Shown one piece after another: positions 33,801 to 42,179 of a DNA stretch of 64,000 nt. The stretch spans positions 11,444,062 to 11,508,061 of the forward strand of contig OU612074.1 in NCBI GenBank assembly GCA_914767715.1. Reading direction: 5' to 3'. The stretch's first letter is position 1, and each line of letters starts with the position of its first letter. Below the pieces are notes generated by a model, which did no database searches, was not told the origin of the DNA, and saw only the letters and a list, made by a program, of their open reading frames with translations. The DNA comes from Membranipora membranacea. Taxonomy: Eukaryota > Bryozoa > Gymnolaemata > Cheilostomatida > Membraniporidae. Made by a program: the position numbers and the translations under genes.

Positions 33801-35837
33801 CATGTAGATCACTGATAAACTAGGTTATCATTACCACAAAGCAGGTGTCGTAAGGCTAAGTATGCATCATGCGTGACTTGAATTCGCGCATGTGCAAGAA
33901 CAATGAGTTTAGTTTGGGTTCTGATTGCAACTTTGGAAAGGGGAAATGGGATATCCCCTGCATAAACTGTCAATCAAAATCAGCTAATACTGACAAGAGA
34001 GGAAAACTATATTAATAACAAATCCGCACGCTTTGGGGAGTATGTCACCAGAGCAGGTAGCCAATCAGACGGCTTCGGAATTCCGAGACTCAATTTTGCA
34101 GAGATCAGCTCATGCCCAGAGCTGAGCATGCGCAGAATGCTCATTCTTCGAAAATAATTCATTTGACTTTTTACCTGCAAGCTATTTTTTTGGAACTATG
34201 ATCAATAATGGAGAAATTTAGAAATGCAGAAATTCTCAACTACATAGGAAAATAATTTTAATCTTGACATTGCTTAGTTAATTTTGACCATCAATCATTG
34301 TCATCACTCTTATTCAATGCCGAGGTTATTCATGATTGACAAATAATAGATGTTACAAGGGTGAGTAGTACAGATCATGAATAAATTAGAAATTGCCTTC
34401 CCCTGGTTAACTCTTGATGGACTATAGGAGTTATGAAAGCTTTAAAGCCTGGTACCCATCAACTGCATAACTGTCCCAGGAACTCATCTGCGATCATGCA
34501 CGACCACTTGTGCATTGCTGTGATTGGTGGGTACAAAATACACAGAGATCGTGCGTTTACAAATGCCTTCGCACGAAAGTAGAATTGACTCTACTTTCGT
34601 GCGATATGTTGTGCGATATGCTGTGCTTGCTATGATTGCCAGTGCAAAATCTTAGAAATTCCTGAGATTAAAAAAGCACATTGGTGGGTACAAGGCTTTA
34701 ATAAAATTGTTCACAGCTATTGGAAAGGATATGCACTCAAAAGAATAAGCAAATAGGAAATATATGCTAGTCTGTCTAGTAATGCAACAATTTAGCAATA
34801 TGATTGCTTAGGCTACCCCTGGATGTATAGGTAGACTTGATTAGTACAATAATATAACTCGTAATCTTTTTCCTTTTAGCCAAGAAAAATTAGCAATAAA
34901 TTGATCACGAGCTATTATTAGCCTGTTTGGATTTGTTGGAGCCAGCCATGTTTCAGTTAATTTACAGAGGAGTTATATCTTTCTAACCAATCAAACTACC
35001 AGACATTGGTGCTAGTAATCCTAGTAAGTTACCAGCATTGAGGTGCTATGGCCAACGCCTGAAAGATATTCCTATAACCAGCATACATTTCCCGTTACTG
35101 TCTTTTTGTAACCACCAAACTTTTACTATTGGCCCTGCATTGGACAACTATAAAGAATGTTGAATAACTGGCTACAAATATTGTTCTATATTTGAGACAG
35201 TCTCCTCAGTCTACCAACCTGCAGGTTTGCTATTGGTATGTTATCGACGTTGTAAAAACACCACAGGGGCGAAAAACCCACATTCATTTATAGTCTTGCT
35301 ACCCTGTGATACCTTGTGAGATATCTTTGATGTACGGATCTACAAACAGCATACTGTTGTGGCACAGGAGCATTTGAGGTTGGATGCCTTTCCTGACACC
35401 TGATCCACTGTGAATCAAACACAGGACCTCTCGATTGAAACACCAAAGCCCTACCCATTGCACTACGGCACCAAGGTACAGTACTAAGGCAAGGAGATAG
35501 AGAATACCCAAAGACCGGAGCATGTTATAGTCAGGCAGTTACTTATGATAAAGTTGCGTCAGACATCATGATGCTGAGAATTACAGTAACCTTCCCTTAT
35601 GGAAGGCACTTTTTCCACCATCATTAATTCATACTAAGAAGAGCAATGCATTTTTTTACCATGCAAATCAGACACAACTCTATCATAAGTAACTGCCTGA
35701 CTCTAACATGCTTTGTTCTTTGAATTGAATAGTCTTTGGTGAAAGTGACTTACTTGCAGTGTTAACAGCGTGCATATCCAGTGAGTCGTTCAGTGTTTTA
35801 ATCTTCTCCCTCACATCACCAACAAGATGAGTGAGAG
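16052..35837 (-). CDS. INPP5B/OCRL-like: Inositol polyphosphate 5-phosphatase, INPP5B/OCRL type (N-terminus incomplete)
   Basis: Exons in coding order: 35754-35837; then 32973-33021 or 32755-32812; 31062-31193; 30279-30383; 27091-27214; 26595-26711; 23719-23912; 23153-23264; 22804-22913; 22169-22304; 21151-21261; 20287-20452; 19325-19560; 18783-18884; 17849-17933; 17220-17347; 16545-16656; 16052-16194 (stop 16052-16054). All phases agree, giving about 747 residues. Family members remove the 5-phosphate of PI(4,5)P2 and PI(3,4,5)P3 on endosomes, Golgi and early cilia and bind Rab GTPases through the ASH domain. The order phosphatase, ASH, RhoGAP-like is diagnostic. Human members have a PH domain of about 150 residues in front; it is unresolved here. 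Similarity is closer to INPP5B than OCRL (RhoGAP part, and no LIDLE clathrin box: the site reads IHQLEKGL). Unlike INPP5B there is no CAAX end (the protein ends STGTVH). Confidence 0.92.
16747..16803. repeat. Hairpin MITE remnant, GTTATAGTCAGGC family
   Basis: Nearly perfect inverted repeat of about 22 bases per arm (arms begin GTTATAGTCAGGCAGTTACT). It is the solo, internally deleted form of the elements at 26076 and 35506. Confidence 0.8.
17643..17832. repeat. TCAA/TCAG tetranucleotide array
   Basis: About 190 bases of interspersed (TCAA) and (TCAG) units. It ends about 16 bases from the donor of the exon at 17849-17933, so on the transcribed strand a TTGA/CTGA array starts almost at the 5' splice site. 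Confidence 0.9.
18198..18715. repeat. Diverged direct duplication (~215-base unit)
   Basis: About 18198-18415 and 18500-18712 share segments in order: gttctatttgaaaaacaaattt, gacctaggt.gacaaattgga and atccgctacactgggaatgat. It lies within one INPP5B/OCRL intron. Confidence 0.75.
19188..19223. repeat. Perfect 36-base palindrome
   Basis: Arms of 18 bases starting ATGGTATAGTTCATATTA with no spacer. Further copies of the half-site (tatagttta) follow to about 19290. Confidence 0.85.
19325..21261 (-). CDS. ASH domain exons of the INPP5B/OCRL gene
   Basis: Exons 21151-21261 ([17 protein letters not shown]), 20287-20452 ([19 protein letters not shown]) and 19325-19560 ([19 protein letters not shown], then [10 protein letters not shown]) form the ASPM-SPD2-Hydin beta-sandwich. 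In the family it binds Rab GTPases and targets the enzyme to membranes. Residue-level agreement with human OCRL/INPP5B in this block is very high. Confidence 0.93.
19740..19802 (-). repeat. tRNA-derived SINE head
   Basis: On minus: an A-box (TATAATGGTTAGGGCG) and a perfect B-box (GGTTCGAATCC, 19740-19750) at tRNA spacing. The body does not fold as a standard tRNA and no closed acceptor stem was found, so a SINE is preferred to a gene. Confidence 0.55.
20046..20226. repeat. Foldback element (~180 bases)
   Basis: Nested inverted repeats: the inner pair is ctattgggacatagtgaaag with ctttcactataaatctcaatag, the outer pair agccaatgccagatcaga with tctgtcctggcattggct. It lies in the intron before the exon at 20287-20452. 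Confidence 0.7.
20501..20568. repeat. 68-base hairpin element, TAGCCTGTCTTGAC family
   Basis: Left arm TAGCCTGTCTTGACAAGCTT, right arm its near-exact inverse (aagcttggcaagacaggcta), with a loop of about 24 bases. It is the cleanest copy of a family that recurs at 21867, 38606, 38659, 38789, 38888 and 41904. Confidence 0.85.
21867..21886. repeat. TAGCCTGTCTTGAC-family arm
   Basis: A single 20-base arm identical to the left arm of the 68-base hairpin, with a decayed partner (ttacgacagggtaa) just after it. Confidence 0.7.
22169..30383 (-). CDS. Catalytic 5-phosphatase domain exons of the INPP5B/OCRL gene
   Basis: Seven exons encode the full catalytic core. Signatures in order: [10 protein letters not shown] (30279-30383), FQELDLS (27091-27214), [11 protein letters not shown] (26595-26711) running into GNKGGVAIR and TSHLAAH (23719-23912), WLGDLNYR (23153-23264), FPPSYKYD (22804-22913), and PAWTDRIL with [10 protein letters not shown] (22169-22304). 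These are the active-site loops of the family (WxGDxN[FY]R and P[AS]WxDRIL). Thr replaces the Cys usual in OCRL and INPP5B (PAWCDRIL); as Thr or Tyr occurs here in other 5-phosphatases, activity should be kept. All visible catalytic Asp, His and Asn residues are present. Confidence 0.93.
23508..23696. repeat. Diverged tandem pair (~100-base unit)
   Basis: Two copies of a segment with gggattaaa, gtttcac, catatat and ggtgaaac or ggtgagac landmarks, about 23508-23600 and 23607-23696, within an INPP5B/OCRL intron. Confidence 0.55.
25591..25804. repeat. Large foldback element, 214 bases
   Basis: Two arms of about 105 bases are inverse copies around the centre gtgaattaattcac (about 25697). Left landmarks: agtatgagtacctaacatgt and cgtcacaccaaa. 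Right landmarks: tttggtgtgacg and acatgttaggtactcatact. Weaker inverse similarity (acatgtata) continues outward for about 35 bases on each side. It lies in the 2.7-kb intron between 26595 and 23912. Confidence 0.9.
26076..26252. repeat. MITE, GTTATAGTCAGGC family (177 bases)
   Basis: Termini are inverted: left acccaaagac...gcatgttatagtcaggc, right gcctgactataacatgcattggtcaatgggt. Inner inverted segments (acttatgataaagtt and aactttatcaaaagt) extend the stems. It lies in an INPP5B/OCRL intron. No coding capacity. Confidence 0.85.
27913..28162. repeat. MITE with perfect 23-base terminal inverted repeats
   Basis: Begins CAGGGGGGTCTTTCAATTAG and ends with the exact inverse, 250 bases in all. The inside holds repeated gtgagcgatc-type half-sites. 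An 8-base target duplication was looked for and not seen. It lies in an INPP5B/OCRL intron. Confidence 0.85.
28198..28372. repeat. pogo/Tigger-like non-autonomous element
   Basis: Termini CAGTGCAGTTCACTTAATTC on the left and, inverted, CAGTGTAAGCTGGTTAATTC on the right, with TA next to the right end. This resembles the ends of pogo/Tigger elements. At 175 bases there is no transposase. Confidence 0.6.
28849..29120. repeat. Diverged tandem pair (~130-base unit) with TA repeat
   Basis: Both copies contain cacatata.gcag.t.atattgtggcctta and cttttgcttc or ttttttgcttctta. The second copy carries a (TA)n run near 29074-29096. Confidence 0.65.
31062..31193 (-). CDS. Linker exon just before the phosphatase core
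   Basis: Encodes [18 protein letters not shown] followed by [20 protein letters not shown], matching the helical linker before the catalytic domain in INPP5B and OCRL. It starts in phase 2 and ends in phase 2, so it accepts either upstream alternative exon. An internal Met might also serve as the start of a short isoform lacking the PH domain. Confidence 0.85.
31862..32105. repeat. Tandem ~85-base repeat, three diverged copies
   Basis: The core gtcaaa.tgacatga.tggaaaagtttccctac...gtaaaagcctgaa is clear twice (about 31950 and 32035) and once degenerate before that. It lies in the region upstream of the linker exon at 31062-31193. Confidence 0.6.
32755..32812 (-). CDS. Alternative linker exon B (58 bases)
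   Basis: Acceptor gtttctcacaag and donor GCAAGG|GTATAG. It reads [19 protein letters not shown] and has the same entry phase (1) and exit phase (2) as exon A. If A and B are spliced in series, B is read in a frame with an early TGA, so only one can be used at a time. Confidence 0.5.
32973..33021 (-). CDS. Alternative linker exon A (49 bases)
   Basis: Acceptor ttcatttcag and donor AACAA|GTAAGT are both strong. It reads [15 protein letters not shown], enters in phase 1 and leaves in phase 2. Joined to 35754-35837 and 31062-31193 it keeps the frame. Confidence 0.6.
34446..34697. repeat. MITE flanked by TTAA (252 bases)
   Basis: TTAA stands at 34442-34445 and at 34698-34701. Terminal inverted repeats: AGCCTGGTACCCATCAA and, inverted, AGCCTTGTACCCACCAA. 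An inner perfect hairpin (tcgcacgaaagtagaattga and its inverse) lies near 34578. TTAA duplication is the mark of piggyBac-type transposition, but the terminal bases do not match the classical piggyBac end. Confidence 0.75.
35385..35480 (-). repeat. tRNA-derived SINE
   Basis: On minus: an A-box-like GTGCAATGGGTAGGGC and a B-box-like GTGTTTGATTCAC, followed on minus by GTGTCAGGAAAGGCATCCAA, which resembles the conserved core of some widespread SINE families (resemblance from memory). The copy extends to about 35300. Confidence 0.55.
35506..35725. repeat. MITE, GTTATAGTCAGGC family (~220 bases)
   Basis: Same termini and inner stems as the copy at 26076 (gcatgttatagtcaggcagt on the left; actgcctgactctaacatgc on the right). 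It sits just inside the intron downstream of the exon at 35754-35837. Confidence 0.85.
35754..35837 (-). CDS. Most 5' confident exon of the INPP5B/OCRL gene
   Basis: Acceptor ttcttctcctag, donor GCAA|GTAAGT. It reads [20 protein letters not shown] and is probably the end of the PH-domain helix plus linker. A MITE ends about 28 bases beyond its donor. The preceding exon must end in phase 1. Confidence 0.65.
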
Positions 35838-36759
35838 CTAGGAGAAGAAAAATCCCTACAGATGATATAAGAGCCAGTCTACAGGAGCGTCGTGTCAACA
35901 GACAATCAGTTACTAAATAACCACTTCTGATTTAGATTCTAAAAAATAAAGAGGTTTGGTTTGTTATTTTGGTATACTTTTAAGTTAACAAAAAGAGAAG
36001 GAGATATTTACAGCTATTGTAAATATCTTTTTTGTTATGGAAAGTCACAAAAGATAGGTATAAAGAGTTATTCATGGAATTTGTGTGGGAAAAACCAAAA
36101 ACACTGGTAGTAAAAATAACAGTATTGTTTACAATGTGTTTTGCGTCACTGAATCTGGCACATGACCTGCTTTAATACTCCATGGAATAGGATCACTTGG
36201 TGTTGATTTCAGGGTGTTGATTTCATGGTGTATAAAATATTCTATAAATTCTGTGGACCATAAAATCTTGTGCTATATTTGGGCGATGGGATGGATCCTG
36301 TTAGCTTCTTCCTTGTTTGGAACAAGTAGTTTAAGCATACACAACAGTTTGTTGGCTCTGCCACCTAAAGCTTCAATACGCATTTCAATTTTTTTTAAAT
36401 AGCCCTGACACTACAAAACCAACATAAATATGTGCTAGCCATATACATATAAAAAAATCTATAGTATTTAGAGGTTTATGGTGCTAACATTCTCATAGAA
36501 ATACTGCGCTTACTCTACCATACCCAAGGAAGAAACAAAAGTAAATTTAAGCATGGTATGAAGTTGCGTAGGAGTGTATGGCAAAATGTCACACTGATGT
36601 AAATGGTTCGAAAGGCCATTTGGCATCCCGGGCAAAAAGTACAGCTTGCAGGGTGTGACACGGCCAGACGCGTCCCGAGGGAGAGCTGAGACGGCATAAT
36701 CAGGCCACTTTAATTAGGAGCGGGACTAAAATTAGCTGACATTGTAAATCGGCCTGAAT

Positions 36760-36887
36760 GTCAGCATAAGCTAATATGGTGGTGTGACTGTATGGGTGAC
36801 CTATAGGAGGATCTAAGTATGTTATACTCTGTGTGAAGGTCATATCATGTCACACTATAATATATTGGACAACCACCATATGCTGAC
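36760..36887. repeat. Foldback element (~128 bases)
   Basis: gtcagcata...atatggtgg at the left is inverted as ccaccatatgctgac at the right. A second inverted pair (ttagctgacatt and aatgtcagcataagctaa) overlaps its left end. Confidence 0.55.
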
Positions 36888-36999
36888 ATGATTTGTTTGG
36901 AGATGATGTTTGATGCGGAGGGTCATAATACATCTGTTTTCCAACACTAAACAAATTTCTTTTTAACGAGCAGAAATGTGCCAGTATATGGTGAAAAAT

Positions 37000-38590
37000 T
37001 CACCATTTACCAGTGCTCTTCTGCAAACGGTACCACACCGAAATATAGAATAATGGGTTTTTAATGTGATTCTGTTGATCAATCCCTAGAACAAATCAGG
37101 GCAGATCTGTTGATATTATATGCTTTTCAAAATGCTACTGCTGATACAGTGGCAGTAGTCATAGTTTTCTACTTACTCTTTGATCATATACCCTACAGGA
37201 GTATTTATTATCTACAGTTTAGTGCGGAGGTGACTTCGGACATAGCATCAATTTTTACAAGCTGAGGTAGGAAGTTACTATAGCCTAGTAATGAGGGGAT
37301 CGAGTAAATGTTAGCAAGTCATAAATTCTGATATTCTAAGCCTGCTCTGAAATAACTGCTTTTGGGTAGAAGGGCGATTACATTACATCACTACTCAGGG
37401 CCCGCACACATTGGTGTTCATGGGGGTCCAACCCCTTCTTGTTATAGCAAGAGTAGCCAAAGTCCAAATATAATAAAAATATTATTCCCGCCTAAGGCCT
37501 AAATTGCATAAGCACTATAACAAACATCTACAAGATCGAGGCAGCAAAGCCATTATTGGGTAGATCGTGTTTATCTTGCAATCGCTTGAGCAGGGAAAGC
37601 GCCTCAAGTTTGAGTATAAATTCTCCAGTTCAATATTAGTTAATGAGATTAGCTAATCATGGCCGCTCTATAACGAGCTATCTAATGACATCATACTCAT
37701 TAAACACCTAATTAGAATAAGGTTCGCTGGCTTACTCATAAATAGTTACAGCTCTGGAGCAGCTTTATGGGATGGAATAATTATAGACAAACAATGATAA
37801 ACAAAACCAATCAATTATATTCTATGCCAGATTGATACAATGCAGGCAGCCGCACTGGTATAGTTAGAAAGATATTATAAACTTAGGAATAGGGGTGAGA
37901 TAATATAGCATATTAGAGCTTGATGGGATGGCCCAATGTGGATTTTTCCTAGTAGTATGTTAATGGTACTGCGCGATTCAGCACGATGACAGGATTAGGT
38001 GATAGGCCTGACTTCATGTAAGATGTTATATAAATTGCTTAACACGAAATAGATATCATAAAGTTAATAATAGTGTGAATTTTATTCTTGTTCACAACTA
38101 AAACACCACGTCAGGAAAAATGCATAGGGCCAATTCCACACACAGTTGATTGTGTTGTTAAATGTATACGGAAGAAGTTGACTTTGACATGACGTTATTG
38201 ATACAAAGCACACTTAACTTTACACCTGGAGCATTAGGGCTAAGTAGAATATTGCGTTGCAACAGGTGCCTATACAATGGCAAATCATAATAATGTTCTC
38301 AAAAAGAAAACAAAACACCAGTTCCAGATTTATGAGATTAAGAGCAATCGGTCACTCCCAACACCTACATTCATATATCATTAACATCACAAAATGTCAC
38401 ATGAGCAGGCTTACATCACTCTTTCCCCAAAGCTTGACTGTAGTTTTGCTTGGATTATGGTGACAAGTACTCCCAACTGCATAGTTGGGGCGAAGGCTCG
38501 GGGAGATACTAACTGTGATACATGCCATGTCACTCGAGAGAGTGACTGTATGATTGTAACTGATGTTTACAGGCATACCAGCCAGACCTT
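37000..38590. other. Gene-free AT-rich stretch
   Basis: No exon with supporting splice sites and a partner was found on either strand. A minus-strand stretch at about 37525-37625 reads like protein (KLEALSLLKRLQDKHDLPNN) but has no convincing acceptor. Confidence 0.4.
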
Positions 38591-38605
38591 CTTAGTGTGC
38601 CTTGA

Positions 38606-38910
38606 AAAGCTTTGCTGGTCAAGACAGGCTAACCATACCTAGTAGACGTAGTATCATCTTAGCCTGTCTGGACGGGCTCCCAATCCATACTCAACAAGGT
38701 ACAGCTTGCCAAGACAGGCTAACCCTTTATACTGTACTACTTAATAGCTTATTTTTATAGATAGTAGAGTGGTTGTTAGTATTGACAGAGCTTGTCAAGA
38801 GAGGCTATTGTATTATAGATAAGATAATCATATAATAGTACTAGTCTAGTGTAGTACTAGTAGGGTGGCTGGTTGTTAGTCTTGACAGATCTTGTCAAGA
38901 CAGGCTAACC
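38606..38910. repeat. Cluster of TAGCCTGTCTTGAC-family hairpins
   Basis: Arms at about 38606-38632, a hairpin at 38659-38722 (ttagcctgtctggacgggct and agcttgccaagacaggctaa), and arms at 38789-38807 and 38888-38910. The last two lie in a local duplication sharing ggttgttagt.ttgacag. Four copies in 300 bases suggest local spread. Confidence 0.75.
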
Positions 38911-39008
38911 ACGGTAACCAGACCCATAAAACTCCCATCTATTTCTATGATTAAACTCAATCAGCAATATCCAATATCAAGCAGTTCAAATATAAGATTC
39001 ATACTAAC

Positions 39009-39064
39009 CATTCAAGTATAAGTGAACACCAAACTTCTCTCCAAATTTGGCAGCTGATGTGAAG
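39009..39064 (-). CDS. Possible PH-domain exon of the INPP5B/OCRL gene
   Basis: A 56-base exon on minus with acceptor acaaattgtag and donor AATG|GTTAGT, reading FTSAAKFGEKFGVHLYLN. It ends in phase 1, as the exon at 35754-35837 requires, and the join reads [14 protein letters not shown]. That resembles the last strand and helix of the INPP5B PH domain. No exon before it was found, and it lies close to plus-strand exons of the next gene, so it may be chance. Confidence 0.3.
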
Positions 39065-39206
39065 CTACAATTTGTTGTTGAGGCCGGATTTCACTTTAGC
39101 AGGAAATGAAGCTCCAGTCATATATTCGACTTAATAAAATAATAAAATTTTTTGGTTTTATGTTTCATTCCAATATAAATATTTTTTAATTTATCAATTA
39201 TTTTAG

Positions 39207-41339
39207 CATGGATGATCACAGTCAAGTCAAATTATTATCAATAAGGTAAAATACGAAACTATTCATATTTATTGACAGTATCCCCATAGCAACAGCAGTT
39301 TCCTGTATTTTTTCTTTGCATAAACAATTCACCATCAGCAGTCTTGTGCATTTGACAGCCCTCATCCTTATACACAAGCACAAAAACACCAGCAGATTGA
39401 GTGTACATATATTGATAGTTGATACTAACACTTTACTTCTTCTCTAGAACAGCTGTTTATCTTGTGGAGTACTTGACAGAGGGAACTGTGTTGAAAAAAA
39501 GGTAAGCCATGTGAAGCATAAGGAGTGAGAATATTATGATCTCATGACGATGATAAATTGAAAGCAGGGCTTTATCAATCAATAGCATATAAAATCTTAC
39601 TAGTATATCAGTTAGATCAGTGTCATAATGTGTATAGAAAAGGTCAGTTACCTAGTCTAGTCACCATAACAATGCTGATGTACAATATGGAAGGTATTAA
39701 TATAGACACTGGCACCAGGGAGAATTCTCCCTGCTGGCACTAACCACAGAAGCCGTAAATAATATGACTGCATTTCTGTGTGAAGCAGTTAAAGTACTGA
39801 TTTGGTATTCAGACATATGGATAGTACACTGCTTGATATAAGGGCTTGCTCATTATTGAAACAACGTTGTTTAACAGCATTTAAAGATGAGAAATTTTAC
39901 CATGTCACAATTGAATTACTTGGTTATCTCAGTGTATACCTCATACATACATTAAGTCCCACCATCCAGATGTTGTTTTGTCATTAGCAAGTCTGAGTAA
40001 GCTTGCTTCACTAGTGAGTCCTCACTCCTGTAGCACCTTGGATGATAAGTCCAAACCCCATTAAATCTGAAGTGTTATGTACCTGTTATAACATAGATAT
40101 TTTGGTTCAATGTAGGTTCGTTTTGTTATAGGTCCCAGTTCAGTTATCCCTTTCCTGTGTTTGCACTTAGCCTCAGAAACTCACACATATCATGGCACCA
40201 CACGGGTCGTACACACCGCCCCAGGAACTGTCGAAAGATTACATAGCTGAGCACAGAGTTCAGCAGATGTTCAGCAGTCTCCTAAGCGCACTCATGATGC
40301 ATAAACCAGAGAACCCTGTCGACTTCATACAGAACACATTAGATGAGGTAAGATCCCAGTCTTACCTTCAGGTAACCTTGAGTCATCTAAGTTTCCAGCG
40401 CCAGCTCGCGGATGTGACTTGAGAAATTAATATTTTCACATAGTCATTCATCAGTTCCGGTCAGCAACAATTTAGAATTGAACTGAAGGAAGCGTTACAG
40501 ACTTAACGCAAAACTGTAAAGTTTCCCTATTGTTAAAAAATGACGGCGCCACAATTTTCTAAAACATCAGTCTAAGATCTAAGAGGAAAGGATTAAGTCT
40601 CTTGACTGGAAGCACTGAATGTCCCACACTTTTGTACCACAAAAGTAATTATCAGATCAACAATGATTAAACGGTGTCACAGAGTAAGGATTCGTCATTC
40701 TACAATCATATTGGCTTTCCATATTGAAATTCTTAAAGTTCTGCTTAAATACTTACACATTAATTACTGGTAGTCTGAAAACATATTATTTGGCAGAGAA
40801 ATATTTAGCAGGTAGTATTAATAGGTTACTGACACATAAATACTAAATGACATAATATGCAGTCTGCGCCAGGACAAAGAAACTTATATTATCAGTCAAG
40901 CATGGCTCCGATTTGGTTGTTTTAGAAACCATGAAAGCGATGACCTCTAAAATTGCCTGTGAAACTTAAGTTTAATCCAACAGGCAATGTATTCAACTCT
41001 CTGCCAATGCTCTACATCGCTTTCACCTTACAATTTCAAACATTTTAGGCTTTTAAGTAATTTCATTATACGATATTTTGTTTGCAAACCTTGTAGGCAA
41101 AAATGGTTGGACTAGAAAACGTAAACTGGGAGACATTTGTCTATGACCTCCACCCATACCGAGACCAGACAAGACTATCACTAATCAGAGACAACTCCAT
41201 GTACCAACAAGAGCACAAACGAAAACAAGAGAGCGCTGCTAGCGGAGAGGAAAGTACCGGCTACAAACCAGATGTATTCAAACTTACAGAGGCACGACCG
41301 ACACCAACACAATCAGCCAAGGGCGAGCGACAGGAATAA
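39207..41339 (+). CDS. Small RIIa/DPY-30-type docking-domain protein with possible 5' exons
   Basis: Firm part: exons 40171-40347 and 41097-41339 (stop 41337-41339), giving from Met 40192 a 132-residue protein. Residues about 15-50 (DYIAEHRVQQMFSSLLSALM then HKPENPVDFI) match the dimerisation/docking fold of PKA RII and DPY-30 relatives, found in many ciliary and sperm proteins that bind AKAP-type helices. The rest is charged and low in structure. Possible 5' part: exons 39207-39245, 39448-39501, 39813-39931 (or 39922) and 39988-40013 join in frame to 40171 without a stop, giving about 218 residues from ATG 39208 (VYLVEYLTEGTVLKK, LLDIRACSLLKQRCLTAF). The donor after the 39813 exon is weak, so this could be a separate short gene ending at TAG 39985-39987. 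The exact family (TEX55-, EFCAB10- or TPGS1-like) is not settled. Confidence 0.6.
40348..41096 (+). other. Intron of the docking-domain gene
   Basis: Donor GATGAG|GTAAGA and acceptor aaaccttgtag. No repeat or nested gene is seen. Confidence 0.7.
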
Positions 41340-41903
41340 AATCTGACAACTTTTTACACACACACAGCTAAAGAATTACTTGTATGATGCAATTACATTC
41401 TATAACTTGATGCCCTGATTGCAGACGGATAAAACCTAGACACTGTTAGGACTGATAGGCTTGGACACAAAAGAAGGTTTTTGCCTCCTGAAAATATCAT
41501 CAAACGGTTCAACTACAAGTCTTCTTACAATTTGTGAGGGATAATTCCAACGAACCATAAGCCGACATTTTCAAACATTTTGTGCTGTCTGAAACACGAA
41601 AACACAAAAACACTTATGTATATAGATCTCTTCACGGTTTGCTCAATTATTAATTGGTCTCAGATATGACAAGTTCCAATTACTTTAAATCGCTTCCGCT
41701 TCAATTTTACACGCTGAATCCACTTGTTAAAATCTTCAAGCTCAGTGTGGCAAATGAGGTTCCAAACAGTCTATAATAATATCGCCAAGTTTTCAATCAC
41801 AGTTAGAATATCATGGTGTGCCATTTTGTTGTTGGACAATTATATATTTGTAAGTTTTCAAATGCAACAAGAACACTAAATGTTCTTGCAAGACCCACCC
41901 ATC

Positions 41904-41924
41904 AAAGCTTGTCAAGACAGGGTA
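41904..41924. repeat. TAGCCTGTCTTGAC-family arm
   Basis: aaagcttgtcaagacagggt, a single right-hand arm in the putative 3' UTR of the docking-domain gene. Confidence 0.65.
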
Positions 41925-42151
41925 GGAGTGGTCCAGATCTAGGGGTATTTATTAGTATAGTTATGATTGATTTGTGCTTAAAATCCTTTTGCCATAATAG
42001 TAGAATTTATTTACAGTGAGGTTTGCCTGAGTAAACATGTCAGCTTTCTGTCTGAGCTATCCATGCACCAATACTTGTTATTATGGTTGTTACTATTTAT
42101 CGTTTTTGTTCACAATATCAGTGAATTGTGAGCAGTACAATTTTCTCTTCC

Positions 42152-42157
42152 AATAAA
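42152..42157 (+). terminator. Candidate poly(A) signal of the docking-domain gene
   Basis: AATAAA followed by a GT/T-rich stretch (tcctgtggtcttattttt), about 810 bases after the stop codon. The 3' UTR would be long but is otherwise empty. Confidence 0.4.
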
Positions 42158-42179
42158 ATATCAATATTCTAGATCTCCT

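Noticed and set aside
16052-35837. Non-canonical (AT-AC or U12) introns in the INPP5B/OCRL gene
   Set aside because: Every intron checked begins GT and ends AG with ordinary sites.
36300-36410. Minus-strand frame KIEMRIEALGGRANKLLCML
   Set aside because: Looks coding and has a possible acceptor, but no donor before its stop and no in-phase neighbour.
39285-39420. Minus-strand frame reading VLVYKDEGCQMHKTADGELF, Cys-rich
   Set aside because: Ends in a stop without a donor, has a second open frame over the same bases, and no partner exon in phase was found.
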